The notes: generated from the letters alone by a model not told the origin. Positions 1-8,646 are shown, counted from the first letter of the stretch. The stretch is 64,000 nt of DNA from Parvibaculum sp. (GCF_030651915.1 NZ_JAUSBV010000004.1:88305-152304); one strand, 5' to 3'. Numbers and translations: made by a program.

Positions 1-561
1 GTTGTCATTGGCGGCGGCGACACAGGTTCCGACTGCATCGGCACCTCGTTCCGTCAGGGTGCCGTGTCGGTGACGCAACTCGAAATCATGCCCGCGCCGC
101 CGGAGAAGGAAAACAAGCTTCTGACCTGGCCGGATTGGCCGATGAAAATGCGGACATCGTCGAGTCAGGCTGAAGGCGCGGTGCGCGACTTTGCGGTGAT
201 GACGCGGCGCATCCTCGGCAAGGACGGTCATGTCCGTGCCATCGAATGCACCCGCGTCGACGAGAAGATGCAAGCCATCGCCGGCTCCGAATTCGAAATC
301 AAGGCCGATCTGGTCTTGCTGGCCATGGGCTTTGTGCATCCGGTGCATGAAGGCATGCTGAAGGAACTGGGCGTCGCCCTCGACCAGCGCGGCAACGTGG
401 CCGCCGATACAGCGACCTATAAAGCCTCGCTCGACAAGGTCTTTGCCGCCGGCGACATGCGCCGCGGCCAGTCGCTTGTCGTCTGGGCCATCCGCGAGGG
501 TCGCCAGGCTGCACGCGAAGTAGACCTTTTCCTTATGGGGGAAACCGTATTGCCGCGCTGA
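1..561 (+). CDS. gltD: Glutamate synthase small subunit, C-terminal part
   Basis: The reading frame is already open at base 1, so the 5' part of the gene lies outside the window. The visible 186 residues begin with the dinucleotide-binding glycine motif [11 protein letters not shown] and end with the GltD hallmark [20 protein letters not shown]. The family is the FAD/NAD(P)H subunit that passes electrons to the large GltB subunit, which converts glutamine and 2-oxoglutarate to two glutamates. GltB is presumably upstream, outside the window. The gene stops just before a strong hairpin terminator, so it looks like the end of a gltBD operon. Related enzymes of this fold exist (dihydropyrimidine dehydrogenase PreT and similar), but the C-terminal motif fits GltD best. 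Confidence 0.93.
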   Translation, partial: VVIGGGDTGSDCIGTSFRQGAVSVTQLEIMPAPPEKENKLLTWPDWPMKMRTSSSQAEGAVRDFAVMTRRILGKDGHVRAIECTRVDEKMQAIAGSEFEIKADLVLLAMGFVHPVHEGMLKELGVALDQRGNVAADTATYKASLDKVFAAGDMRRGQSLVVWAIREGRQAAREVDLFLMGETVLPR

Positions 562-582
562 TAGCGAGCGCAGTTCAAAACG

Positions 583-618
583 GAAAGGCCCCTGTGAGCA
601 TTCTCACAGGGGCCTTTC
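583..618 (+). terminator. Intrinsic terminator after gltD
   Basis: A perfect 16-bp inverted repeat (583-598 and 603-618) is separated by the 4-base loop CATT. The descending arm ends in TTT. It lies 21 bases after the gltD stop and before azlC. A GTG inside the stem (594) is in frame with azlC, but using it as a start would bury translation initiation in the hairpin. Confidence 0.85.
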
Positions 619-650
619 GATATCCGATGCCGGAATGGGAGCCGGAGAAC

Positions 651-1361
651 ATGAAACCCGCAATCGGCGACTATATCGATGGCCTTCGCGCCATGCTGCC
701 GCTGCTGCCAGGTGCCGTGCCCTTCGGCATGATCGCGGGCGCGGTTGCGGCCGAAGCCAAATTCGGCGCCGCTGCCGGTATCGGCCAATCCGTGTTGATC
801 TATGCCGGCGCCTCCCAACTTGCAGCAACGCAGTTGGTTGCCGAAGCCGCCCCGGCCTTGATCATTGTCTTGACCGGCCTCGTCATCAATTTGCGCTTTG
901 CGATGTATAGCGCCTCGCTCGCTCCGCACTTTGCCGGTCTCACATTGCGCCGGCGCGCCTTGCTGGCCTATCTGATGACCGACCAGTCCTATGCGCTGAC
1001 GGTCTCACGATATGGCGCGGATGGAACAGCGGACGCGGCCACGAAGGCCCGCTTCTACCTGGGCGGTGGCATCGCCATGTGGATTGTCTGGCTGGGAGCG
1101 ACAGCCGCCGGCTTCATGCTTGGAAGCCGCGTCCCGCCGAGCTGGTCGCTCGACTTCTTCGTGCCGCTGAGTTTTCTGGCGCTGCTGGTGCCCGGAATTC
1201 GTGACCGCGCCACCGCCACCGCCGCTGCGACAGGCGCGATCATCGCCGTTGTCGCCACAAGCCTCGCCTTCAATCTGGGGCTCTTTGTTGCCGCTGCATG
1301 TGGCATCGCCGCCGGTTACCTTGCTGAAACGTGGTGCAAGAAAAAGGAGGATGCCCGATGA
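651..1361 (+). CDS. azlC: Branched-chain amino acid exporter large subunit, AzlC family
   Basis: This 236-residue hydrophobic protein has the AzlC signature segments AGASQLAA, NLRFAMYSASLAPHF and TDQSYAL. AzlC and the small AzlD protein form an inner-membrane exporter (AzlCD/YgaZH type) for branched-chain or related amino acids. I chose the ATG at 651, which follows GGGAG nine bases upstream. An in-frame GTG at 594 lies within the gltD terminator stem and is unlikely to be used. The stop overlaps the azlD start in an ATGA, so the two genes are translationally coupled. The substrate cannot be read from the sequence. Confidence 0.88.
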   Translation: MKPAIGDYIDGLRAMLPLLPGAVPFGMIAGAVAAEAKFGAAAGIGQSVLIYAGASQLAATQLVAEAAPALIIVLTGLVINLRFAMYSASLAPHFAGLTLRRRALLAYLMTDQSYALTVSRYGADGTADAATKARFYLGGGIAMWIVWLGATAAGFMLGSRVPPSWSLDFFVPLSFLALLVPGIRDRATATAAATGAIIAVVATSLAFNLGLFVAAACGIAAGYLAETWCKKKEDAR

Positions 1362-1684
1362 GCACGGCAGCGCTCTGGTTGACGATCGTCGCCATCGGCA
1401 TTGGCACCTTCGTCCTCCGGTTTTCCTTCATCGGCCTATCGGGCCGCATGGCGCTGCCCGTTGCCATGACGCGCGCCTTGCGTTTCGTGCCGGCCGCCGT
1501 CCTGAGCGCCATCATCCTGCCGGCGGCGCTGCGCATGCCGGGCGGGGGCATTGATCCTTCCCTCGACAATCCGCGCTTGATCGCCTGCCTCGTGGCAGCC
1601 GGCATCGCCTGGATGACCAAAAGCGTGCTGGCGACCCTGGCTGTCGGCATGGGAACGCTGTGGCTGTTGCAGGCCCTGCTCTAG
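1358..1684 (+). CDS. azlD: Branched-chain amino acid exporter small subunit, AzlD family
   Basis: This 108-residue protein is almost entirely hydrophobic, with about four membrane segments and the AzlD-like motif GTFVLRFSFIGLSGR near the N-terminus. It overlaps azlC by four bases (ATGA). It is the partner needed for transport by AzlC-type permeases. The ATG at 1358 is preferred over an in-frame GTG upstream because of this coupling. Its stop overlaps by three to four bases the stop of the convergent minus-strand gene. Confidence 0.85.
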   Translation: MSTAALWLTIVAIGIGTFVLRFSFIGLSGRMALPVAMTRALRFVPAAVLSAIILPAALRMPGGGIDPSLDNPRLIACLVAAGIAWMTKSVLATLAVGMGTLWLLQALL

Positions 1685-2088
1685 CCGGTCTCCTCGCCGA
1701 GCATGCCCCGCAGCAGTCTCGCGCCATCACGCACATCCTGCTTGTCGAGCCTGATCTCGACATCGCTCCAGCGCTTCATCCGCCATTCATCGATCCGGTC
1801 GCGGGCCGCTGCGGAGAACGCCCCGAACCCTGTCTGCTGCATCTGCTCGTCCCAGGCCGCAGACAGCGCAACAACGGCATTCTGCACCGGTCCGACACCG
1901 AAGCCATTGGTCCATGTGACGAGGCGCTCGCTGTTGAGAACCAGAAGTAGCGCCGTCGCAATCCAGAGCGCGCGAGCGAAGCGCGCCACCGCACGGCGCG
2001 TGTGTTCGGCCGTCTGCAATTCGACGCGCGAGGCCGCTTCCCAGCCATCTTCCAGATCCGTTTCGATTTCGCGAATGAGGTCCAACAT
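1681..2088 (-). CDS. Uncharacterised small membrane-anchored protein of the O-acylation operon
   Basis: This 135-residue protein is not a family I recognise. It has a charged N-terminus (MLDLIREIETDLEDGWEAAS), one hydrophobic stretch at about residues 40-52 (LWIATALLLVLNS) and a charged C-terminal region that is probably helical. Its start lies ten bases after the MBOAT stop, and a GAGG ribosome-binding site overlaps that stop, so it is the last gene of the same operon. The linkage suggests an accessory role in MBOAT-dependent O-acylation, but this is inference from position only. Confidence 0.6.
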   Translation of the reverse strand: MLDLIREIETDLEDGWEAASRVELQTAEHTRRAVARFARALWIATALLLVLNSERLVTWTNGFGVGPVQNAVVALSAAWDEQMQQTGFGAFSAAARDRIDEWRMKRWSDVEIRLDKQDVRDGARLLRGMLGEETG

Positions 2089-2097
2089 GTTTCGGCC

Positions 2098-3549
2098 TCA
2101 GAACTGGAAATAGATGAAAGGCGCAACGCCTTCGGGCGCAATCGCCCAGATCAGCCAGACGCCGCCGCCAAGAATAAGCCCGAGCGCCGGCGACGGCAGC
2201 CATTGAAGCCCCTGCGCCAACCAGCGCCCGAGATCGCGCGGCGTGAACTGGAAAACCATGGCAACCGCAATCAATCCGACAAGAAATGGGGTCGCATGGA
2301 GGCTCGGTTCGGACCAGCGTGCGAAGCCGGCGAGATAGCTGCCGGCCGTCGAGAAACTGTCGGCCCGGAAGAAAATCCAGGCGAAGCAGACCAGATGAAA
2401 CGTCCAGATGACGCCCACAACATGCTGCGCGCCGTGGCCGATGACGCTGAACAAGCCGCCGGGATCGCTGTTCGGCGGCGCGAACTCGTCGAGTTTGCGC
2501 CGCGCATAGCGCTCGACGGCCAGCATCGTGCCGTGAAAGGCACCCCAGAAAACAAAGGTCCAGGCCGCGCCGTGCCAGATACCGCCAAGGAACATGGTCA
2601 GGAAAAGATTGCGATAGGTCCTGGCCTCGCCATGCCGGCTGCCGCCCAGCGGCTTGTAGAGATAGTCGCGCAGCCAGGTCGACAGCGAAATGTGCCAGCG
2701 CCGCCAGAAATCCTGCAGGCTTGAGGCGCGGTAGGGCTGATTGAAATTTTCGAGAAAGCGATAGCCGAGCAGCGCCGCAACGCCGATGGCAATGTCGCTA
2801 TAGCCCGAAAAGTCGCAATAGATCTGGATCGCATAGCCATAGACGCCGATCAGGAGATCAAGCGCGCCGACGGCCGTCGGGTCGAAGAAGACCGGGTCGA
2901 CAAGCTCGGTCGCCAGGTAATTGGCAATCAGCATTTTCTTGGCAAGACCCGACAGGATCAGCACCGTACCGACGCCGACATGGGCGCGCGTCAAGACCGG
3001 CGCGCGGTGCAGTTGCGGCAGGAAATCGGCCGCGCGCACAATCGGACCTGCCACCAGCTGCGGAAAGAAGGAGATGTAGAGCATCAGATTGGCAAGCGAG
3101 CGCTCCGGCCGCACATGACCGCGATAGACATCGACGACGTAGGAAATGCCCTGAAAGGTAAAAAAGGAAATGCCGACAGGCAGGATTACCTGCATGAAAG
3201 GCAGATCGCGCTCGAGCCCGGCCATTTCGAGCAGCGTCGCGAGAGAGGTGAGAAAGAAGCCGTAGTATTTGAAGAATCCGAGGATCGAAAGACCGCCCGC
3301 AACGGCACAGGTGACCACGAGCTTGCGCAGCACCGGATGCGCGGTGCGCGCCAGTGCGCGGCCTGCCGCATAATTGATCAGGGTGGAGACCAGCAGCAGC
3401 CCCATGAACCGCCAGTCCCACCAGCCATAGAAGAAATAGCTGGCGGCAAGCAGCACCAGCTTGCGCCAGTGCGGCGTCCAGCGCGCAGCCCAGCTGACCG
3501 TGAAGGCGATCAGGAAGAAGATCCCGAACTCTATGGTCGGAAATAACAT
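2098..3549 (-). CDS. MBOAT family O-acyltransferase, AlgI-like
   Basis: This 483-residue polytopic inner-membrane protein resembles AlgI/PatA/DltB. The invariant histidine lies in GGIWHGAAWTFVFWGAFHG, preceded by the family segment QDFWRRWHISLSTWLRDYLY. These proteins move acyl, usually acetyl, groups across the membrane to a periplasmic partner that acylates a polysaccharide or peptidoglycan. The ATG at 3549 (MLFPTIEFGIFF) is chosen because the 14 codons upstream encode an arginine-rich sequence unlike the family N-terminus. Two SGNH proteins encoded just upstream are the obvious partners, as in alginate or Pat-type acetylation. The acylated polymer is not known. Confidence 0.87.
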   Translation of the reverse strand: MLFPTIEFGIFFLIAFTVSWAARWTPHWRKLVLLAASYFFYGWWDWRFMGLLLVSTLINYAAGRALARTAHPVLRKLVVTCAVAGGLSILGFFKYYGFFLTSLATLLEMAGLERDLPFMQVILPVGISFFTFQGISYVVDVYRGHVRPERSLANLMLYISFFPQLVAGPIVRAADFLPQLHRAPVLTRAHVGVGTVLILSGLAKKMLIANYLATELVDPVFFDPTAVGALDLLIGVYGYAIQIYCDFSGYSDIAIGVAALLGYRFLENFNQPYRASSLQDFWRRWHISLSTWLRDYLYKPLGGSRHGEARTYRNLFLTMFLGGIWHGAAWTFVFWGAFHGTMLAVERYARRKLDEFAPPNSDPGGLFSVIGHGAQHVVGVIWTFHLVCFAWIFFRADSFSTAGSYLAGFARWSEPSLHATPFLVGLIAVAMVFQFTPRDLGRWLAQGLQWLPSPALGLILGGGVWLIWAIAPEGVAPFIYFQF

Positions 3550-3669
3550 GCCGCCCCGTCGCTTACGCCCGAATACATCTCGCCCAGCCAACCATCAGGG
3601 GGGCATGACGGAACCAGATGCATCATCCCTGTCCGAGCCGAAAAGCTCAATGATTGCCTTAACTTATGG

Positions 3670-4974
3670 TTAACCACGTGGACGGGCGGACGGCCGGCAG
3701 GCAGGTCGCTCCGCCGCGGCACGACCGTCCATCAGCGCGGTCCAGAGCGCCTCACCAAGATGTGCGGCGCCGGCAGACCGCAAATGTACCCGGTCGGCAT
3801 ACGCAAGAGGCACCTTCGCGATGGCCCAGCGATGCACGCTGCAGCGCCCGCCCATCGCCGCCGAGCCATCCCAGAAAAAGGCACCCTTCTCGGCAGCGAG
3901 TTCCCCCATGACCGCGCGCAGAACCGCGAGCTTTGGCGGTGTCGCCCAACCGTCGCCGCAAGCCTCACCGGTGCCCTTCCGGGCGCCGTCAAAAGGCCCC
4001 AGAAGCGCGAAGGAGGCCTCCGGGGCGGCTGTGCCTATGCGATCCATCAAACCGGCCACGAGCGCCTTGTAGGCGGCCCTGTCGAGGCCGTCGTTGAAGC
4101 CCTCATTGGTGCCATAGCCGAGAATGACGAGATCGGGCTGCAACGCCGCAAGCTGCGCCGCGACGATGCCTTCGTCCCAGCGCGCGGTAATAGCGGCCGT
4201 CGCCGCGACAATGCCGTGGCTGTCATAGCGAACGCCCGGACGGCCCTTGTGCGGCGCAAAGGCCACCGACCAGCCGAGCAGATGAACGGGCCCGTTGCCG
4301 GCCGGCCAGAGCGCGGCGCGGCTGGCGGCGGCCGGAACCGTCAGCCGCACGAGGCCCGGCGCGGCGCGGCGCGTCGACAGGCGGAAGGGCGCCGCATCGC
4401 CGAGCTTCAGCATGACGGCGCCGGTATCGGGACCGCCGGCAACTTCCAGCGTCACGGCGGCAAAGGGTGCGTCCGCCGCGAGTGTCATCACGGCATCATG
4501 CCCGTCGGCCGTGGCCCGGAATCCCTGCAACCCGAAAGGTCCTTCGGTCGTCTGCGGCAGGCTTGAGACGACGGACCAGGGCCCGCGCATCGAAAGCGCA
4601 AAGCCGTCCGGCGCGTAGTAACGGAAAGGCACGCCGGGCATCAGCCCGCGGCCCGCATCGTCAAAACGCGCCTGCCAGCGCTGACGAAGCGCACGCGGCA
4701 AATGATCGAGGGAAATATGACTGTCGCCGAGATGAAGCACCGTCAGTGGACGCGTACGGGTTCCGGCTTCGACGGCATCGAGCGCTGCGTGAAAGGATTC
4801 AAGGCCCACGGGCGCGGGCGGACAATCATCGGCACGGAGCGGGAGCGGCAAGAGGCAAGCACCGACAAGAACCGCCGCCGCAAGGCGAAGGGCATGAAGG
4901 CGGGGCGCGTCAGTTGACGGGGCCGGTCCAGCGCCAGTCATCGGATCTGCCGGGACGTCTGCCGGAGGTGTCAT
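3670..4974 (-). CDS. SGNH/GDSL-fold exported protein, probable O-acetyltransferase or esterase
   Basis: A hydrophobic export or anchor segment (LRLAAAVLVGACLLPLPLRA) precedes an SGNH domain. Block I is VLHLGDSHIS, block III is LGYGTNEGFND, and block V with the catalytic Asp-His pair is DRVHLRSAGAAHLG, so a Ser-His-Asp triad appears intact. The ATG at 4974 follows AGGAG at ten bases and overlaps the preceding SGNH gene by 65 bases. An alternative ATG at 4941 gives a shorter overlap. Such proteins act as periplasmic acetyltransferases or acetylesterases with MBOAT membrane proteins. The MBOAT gene lies 120 bases downstream on the same strand. Confidence 0.75.
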   Translation of the reverse strand: MTPPADVPADPMTGAGPAPSTDAPRLHALRLAAAVLVGACLLPLPLRADDCPPAPVGLESFHAALDAVEAGTRTRPLTVLHLGDSHISLDHLPRALRQRWQARFDDAGRGLMPGVPFRYYAPDGFALSMRGPWSVVSSLPQTTEGPFGLQGFRATADGHDAVMTLAADAPFAAVTLEVAGGPDTGAVMLKLGDAAPFRLSTRRAAPGLVRLTVPAAASRAALWPAGNGPVHLLGWSVAFAPHKGRPGVRYDSHGIVAATAAITARWDEGIVAAQLAALQPDLVILGYGTNEGFNDGLDRAAYKALVAGLMDRIGTAAPEASFALLGPFDGARKGTGEACGDGWATPPKLAVLRAVMGELAAEKGAFFWDGSAAMGGRCSVHRWAIAKVPLAYADRVHLRSAGAAHLGEALWTALMDGRAAAERPACRPSARPRG

Positions 4975-5914
4975 AGACAAAGGGCTCCTGCGCGGCGGAT
5001 CGAACGGCCGCAGGCACTTCCGGCTCGGAGGGCGCCGTGATTCCGGCGCGCAATTGCGGCACCGCCTCGGCAACACGGACCGCCATGCCACCACTTTCGA
5101 TGTCGGCGACGATGGCGTTTGCCATGCGCTCGCCCAGCAATTCGTAGCCCGGCATCGTGAAATGAATGCCGTCCTCGGCACGCAACAGCCGCGTGCGGCC
5201 GAAGCGATCGGCACCATAGGCCGTGTAATCGCCGTTCTCGTCGGTGGCGAGCCCTGCGGTGCGGACGAAGGCGACGCCGTTCATGCGGGCGCGGTTTTCG
5301 AAGATTTCATTGAACTGCGCCATGTCGCCGCCGAAGCGCGGGCTGCGCATCACCGGCAATTCGAGCCAGTAAATACGGGCACCCGTTGCTTGCAGCGTCG
5401 CCGTGAACGCGTCGACGCGGCGTTCGTAAATCTCGCGCCAGCCCGCATCGAAAAGCGCATGGCGCCTGCCGTTTTCGACGATCGGCTGACGATCGTTGGT
5501 ACCCATCACGACGACGGCGACGTCGATCCGCGTCTCGGCCGCGATGTCGCGCACGGCCGCGTTCCAGTCGTAATAATCCGCGCGCGAGAAGCCGGTGGCG
5601 ACGCGCGATTTCTTGATGACGGTGAACCGCTTGTCCTGGCGCAGCACGTGATAGAGCCCGGCCCAGGTCCCGTCACCCAGCGAGTCGCCCATGACGACGA
5701 CGTTGTAACGCCTTGATTCAGCGGGCTTTTCAGCGACCGGCGCCGGCGTCTCGCTTTCGATCAGGGCCGCGCTCTCGACGCGGACGGGCGTCAGCTGCAG
5801 CGGTTCGGCGGCAGCCGACACCCACCAGAACAGCACCAGCGGCAGCACGAGCGCCGTCAGCCGCACGAGGCGCCAAGTCTGATTTTCCTGCGCTTTTGCG
5901 GCGCGCGCTTGCAT
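4910..5914 (-). CDS. SGNH hydrolase family protein, DUF459-like
   Basis: The protein (334 residues from the ATG at 5914) begins with a short basic stretch and a hydrophobic anchor (LTALVLPLVLFWWVSAAAEP). A DUF459-like SGNH domain follows: block I VVMGDSLGDGTW, block III VVVMGTNDRQP, and the Asp/His pair in DGIHFTMPGYELLGERM. It is therefore probably periplasmic and membrane-anchored. Longer in-frame starts exist (5956, 6034) but encode arginine-rich, family-unlike sequence. It is the first gene of the operon that continues with a second SGNH gene and the MBOAT gene. It could acetylate or deacetylate the same polymer. The substrate is unknown. Confidence 0.75.
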   Translation of the reverse strand: MQARAAKAQENQTWRLVRLTALVLPLVLFWWVSAAAEPLQLTPVRVESAALIESETPAPVAEKPAESRRYNVVVMGDSLGDGTWAGLYHVLRQDKRFTVIKKSRVATGFSRADYYDWNAAVRDIAAETRIDVAVVVMGTNDRQPIVENGRRHALFDAGWREIYERRVDAFTATLQATGARIYWLELPVMRSPRFGGDMAQFNEIFENRARMNGVAFVRTAGLATDENGDYTAYGADRFGRTRLLRAEDGIHFTMPGYELLGERMANAIVADIESGGMAVRVAEAVPQLRAGITAPSEPEVPAAVRSAAQEPFVYDTSGRRPGRSDDWRWTGPVN

Positions 5915-6243
5915 CCAATTCCCCGAAAACCCCGAAAACGTCCCGGAACAAGCCATTTTGCGCCACCGAGCGGCGGCGCTTCGCCTCTTGTCGTGCAGAG
6001 CTCGTGCCCCGATCCGCGCCTCAAAACGGGACAAAGTCTAGTCGCCGGGGGCACCATTGCCTAGAGCGCGGCACAGCGATGCGACAGCGCGAAAAGAGCA
6101 AAGACCCCCCCTCTGTCACAAAACTGTCAAGAAACTGTCACATATGCGCGACGGGGCCGCGCGGCCGACACTTATCCCCCGGGGACAAGTGCCACAAAAA
6201 ATATTTTATCCCCGGTTTGCGATCTGACGCCGATCGGCGGGCC
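5915..6243. other. 329-base gap with repeats upstream of the O-acylation operon
   Basis: This stretch lies between the VWA gene end and the first SGNH gene, both on the minus strand, and encodes nothing I can support. It holds an 11-base inverted repeat around CACTTATCCCC/GGGGACAAGTG (6169-6191, one mismatch), which may end transcription of the VWA gene. It also holds a three-copy CTGTCA direct repeat (see separate entry) that could carry the operon promoter. Confidence 0.5.
6113..6145. promoter_or_regulatory. Three CTGTCA direct repeats at 11-base spacing
   Basis: CTGTCA starts at 6113, 6124 and 6135, each followed by an A-rich pentamer, so the repeats sit on one helix face. On the minus strand the middle copy reads TTGACA, a consensus -35 element, directed toward the SGNH-MBOAT operon. 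I could not find a convincing -10 box at the right distance. It may be an operator array or an activator-dependent promoter. Confidence 0.4.
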
Positions 6244-7692
6244 TCAAACGGCGCTGCGCAAGAGCTCCGAGACGACACGCTCGAGGTCTTTCAGCGAGGC
6301 GCAGGTGACCGCCTTGTCGCAATAGGGCTGGAGCCTCCGCATCTCGCTGTCGCCCGAATTCCACATCGTGCGCGGTTCGGGATTGAGCCAGACGACGCGG
6401 CGCGCGCGGGCATGGATCTTTTTCAGAATGTCGCCGCCCGGATCGCCATAGTTGGAGCGCGCATCGCCGAGGATCAGAACGGTGGTGCGATGATCGACAT
6501 CGTCGAGCGCGATCTCCTCGAAATCCATGAAGGCCTGACCGTAATCGGTCGAGCCGCCGCCGAAATCGCGTAACACGTCGACAAGGGCATCTTCGAGTTT
6601 CTCGCGATCGAAGAGATCGGTCGTCTCGCCGAGCCGGCCCGAAAAGGCGAAGCTGCGCACACCCGGCAGCACTTCCTGCAGCGAATAGAGAAACATCAGC
6701 AGGAAGCGCGCGACCTGTGCCACCGAGCCCGAAACGTCGCAGATCGCCATCACCTTGGGGCGGTCGATTTTCGTCCGCTTCCAGACCGTGTGGAACATCA
6801 GCCCGTCAAATTCGATATTGGCGCGGATGGTACGGCGAATATCGAGCTGGCCGCGCCGCGACACTTTCTTGCGGCGCGAATGCAGCGCGATCAGACGCTT
6901 GGCCATCTTGCGCACCAGCTCGCGCATGAAGCGCATGTCGCTGCGATCGATATTGGACAGGCGGACCTTGGCCAGCACCTCCTCGCGCAACTGACGGCCC
7001 GAATTAGCGGTAAAGATTTCAAGCTGCTTTTCGACATAGTCGCGGACCTGACCGCGCAGGTCTTCACGCAACTCCGCGAGACGTTCAGCGCCCGGCGCAT
7101 TGCCATCGCGCTCGCGCCGTTCGATCTCGTCGTTGAGGCCGTCGAGCCCCATCAGCTCCATGATGCGGCGCGTGAACATGCCGCGCTGGGTGAAGAGGCG
7201 GATGCGATTGAGCTGCGCCCGGCGCGCGCCCTCGGCCAGCGCCATCTGCAGTTCGGCCTGATCGCCGCGTTCAAGCAGCGAGGCCAGATCGGTGGCAGGC
7301 GTCGCCTCGCCCTGCGGCTCGCCGCCCATGCCGCCCGAACCCGGCGCCGACGGACTGCCCGATTGCTGCGGCGCGCCGTCTTCGCCCTCGCCGTCATCGC
7401 CTTCGCCACCATCGGCCTCGGCGCTGTCGGCGGCGTCCGCGCGGTCGTCATTGGCAGCGGGCGGACGGCTCTTGAACTGGTCGAAGGCGAAGAAGGCGTC
7501 GAAGGTTTCCTCGAAGGCGGCTTTTTCGTCTTCGCTTTTGGCCAGCACCTGCGCCAGTGCATCCCGCAGCGTCCGCCGGTCGTCGAGGCCGACAAGACCG
7601 ACAACGCGGCCGGCATCGATCGATTCCGAGGTCGAGACACGGACATCGGCCGAGCGCAGCGCGCGGATGAAATCGCCGAGGACTTCGGTCAT
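6244..7692 (-). CDS. VWA domain protein, CoxE family
   Basis: This 482-residue protein has the CoxE layout. Residues around 80-140 are low-complexity and rich in Asp, Glu, Gly and Ala. The C-terminal half is a von Willebrand factor A domain with the metal-binding motif AICDVSGSVAQ and a later GGGSTDYGQAF loop. In this family the VWA protein works with a MoxR AAA+ ATPase in cofactor insertion or protein remodelling. The MoxR gene ends ten bases upstream on the same strand. No carbon monoxide dehydrogenase or other molybdo-enzyme is visible here, so the client is unknown. Confidence 0.82.
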   Translation of the reverse strand: MTEVLGDFIRALRSADVRVSTSESIDAGRVVGLVGLDDRRTLRDALAQVLAKSEDEKAAFEETFDAFFAFDQFKSRPPAANDDRADAADSAEADGGEGDDGEGEDGAPQQSGSPSAPGSGGMGGEPQGEATPATDLASLLERGDQAELQMALAEGARRAQLNRIRLFTQRGMFTRRIMELMGLDGLNDEIERRERDGNAPGAERLAELREDLRGQVRDYVEKQLEIFTANSGRQLREEVLAKVRLSNIDRSDMRFMRELVRKMAKRLIALHSRRKKVSRRGQLDIRRTIRANIEFDGLMFHTVWKRTKIDRPKVMAICDVSGSVAQVARFLLMFLYSLQEVLPGVRSFAFSGRLGETTDLFDREKLEDALVDVLRDFGGGSTDYGQAFMDFEEIALDDVDHRTTVLILGDARSNYGDPGGDILKKIHARARRVVWLNPEPRTMWNSGDSEMRRLQPYCDKAVTCASLKDLERVVSELLRSAV

Positions 7693-7701
7693 GGGCGCCC
7701 C

Positions 7702-8646
7702 CTACCCCGCCTGCACGGCCTTCGACACCAGTGCATTGATCTCGCCATCGACATTGTCGATATCGTCCTGGAATTTCAGCAGCACGTTAAGCGTGTTGCG
7801 GACGAGATCGGCGTCGAGTTCGCGGGCATGCAGCAGCACCAGCGTGCGCGCCCAGTCGATGGTTTCGCTGACCGCCGGAAGCTTTTTCAGGTCGAGCTTG
7901 CGCAAGCCCTGCACGAAGGCGACGAGTTGACGCCGCAGCTCCTCTTCGACTTCCGGTACGCGCGAGCGGATGATGCGCTGCTCGAGATCGGTGTCGGGGA
8001 AGGGGATATAGAGATGCAGGCAACGGCGCTTCAGGGCGTCGCCAATTTCGCGCGTATTGTTCGACGTCAGAAAGACGATGGGCGTGGTGCGCGCCTTGAT
8101 GGTGCCGAGCTCGGGCACCGAAATCTGATAGTCGGAAAGAAGCTCGAGCAGGAAGGCCTCGAATTCATCGTCCGACTTGTCGATTTCGTCGATCAGCAGC
8201 ACCGCCCCGCCCGGCTGCCACAGCGCTTTCAGCAGCGGCCGCGGCTCGAGAAATTCTTCCGAGAAAAACGTGTCGTCGAAATCATGCAGCCGCGTCATGG
8301 ACTCCTTGAGACCGTTCGCGCCGGCCATCAGATCGCCGAGCTTTTCCTTCAGCACCTGGGTGTAGAGAAGCTGCTTGCCGTATTTCCACTCGTAAAGCGC
8401 CTTGGCCTCGTCGAGGCCCTCATAGCATTGCAGGCGGATCAGCGGCTTGCCGACAAGCTCGGCGGTGGCCTTGGCCAGTTCGGTCTTGCCGACGCCGGGC
8501 GGACCTTCGACCAGCAGCGGCTTTTGCAGCTGCTCGGCGAGGAAGATCGAGGTGGCGATATGGGCGTTGCAGATATAGCCGCGTGTCTCGAAGCCCTTGC
8601 GGACGGCTTCGATTTCGGCGACGGCGTTTTTTTTCTCTGTGCTCAA
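7702..8646 (-). CDS. MoxR family AAA+ ATPase
   Basis: The protein (about 314 residues) has Walker A GPPGVGKTELAK, Walker B LLIDEIDKSDDEF and the sensor-like FLTSNNTREIGDALKRRC, typical of MoxR ATPases. These act as chaperone-like machines together with VWA proteins, and the adjacent CoxE-like gene is its likely partner. No ATG or GTG fits the expected N-terminus. The TTG at 8646 (LSTEKKNAVAEIEAVRKGF) gives the usual length, while the upstream in-frame ATG at 8808 adds family-unlike sequence. A run of eight A bases (8627-8634, minus strand) falls at codons 4-7, an unusual homopolymer for this high-GC DNA. The start remains uncertain. Confidence 0.8.
   Translation of the reverse strand: MSTEKKNAVAEIEAVRKGFETRGYICNAHIATSIFLAEQLQKPLLVEGPPGVGKTELAKATAELVGKPLIRLQCYEGLDEAKALYEWKYGKQLLYTQVLKEKLGDLMAGANGLKESMTRLHDFDDTFFSEEFLEPRPLLKALWQPGGAVLLIDEIDKSDDEFEAFLLELLSDYQISVPELGTIKARTTPIVFLTSNNTREIGDALKRRCLHLYIPFPDTDLEQRIIRSRVPEVEEELRRQLVAFVQGLRKLDLKKLPAVSETIDWARTLVLLHARELDADLVRNTLNVLLKFQDDIDNVDGEINALVSKAVQAG

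Noticed and set aside
594..650. GTG at 594 as the azlC start
   Set aside because: It lies inside the terminator stem; the ATG at 651 has a good ribosome-binding site and the family N-terminus.
6113..6145. CTGTCA repeats as a CRISPR array
   Set aside because: Units are 6 bases with 5-base spacers and only three copies; no cas genes are present.
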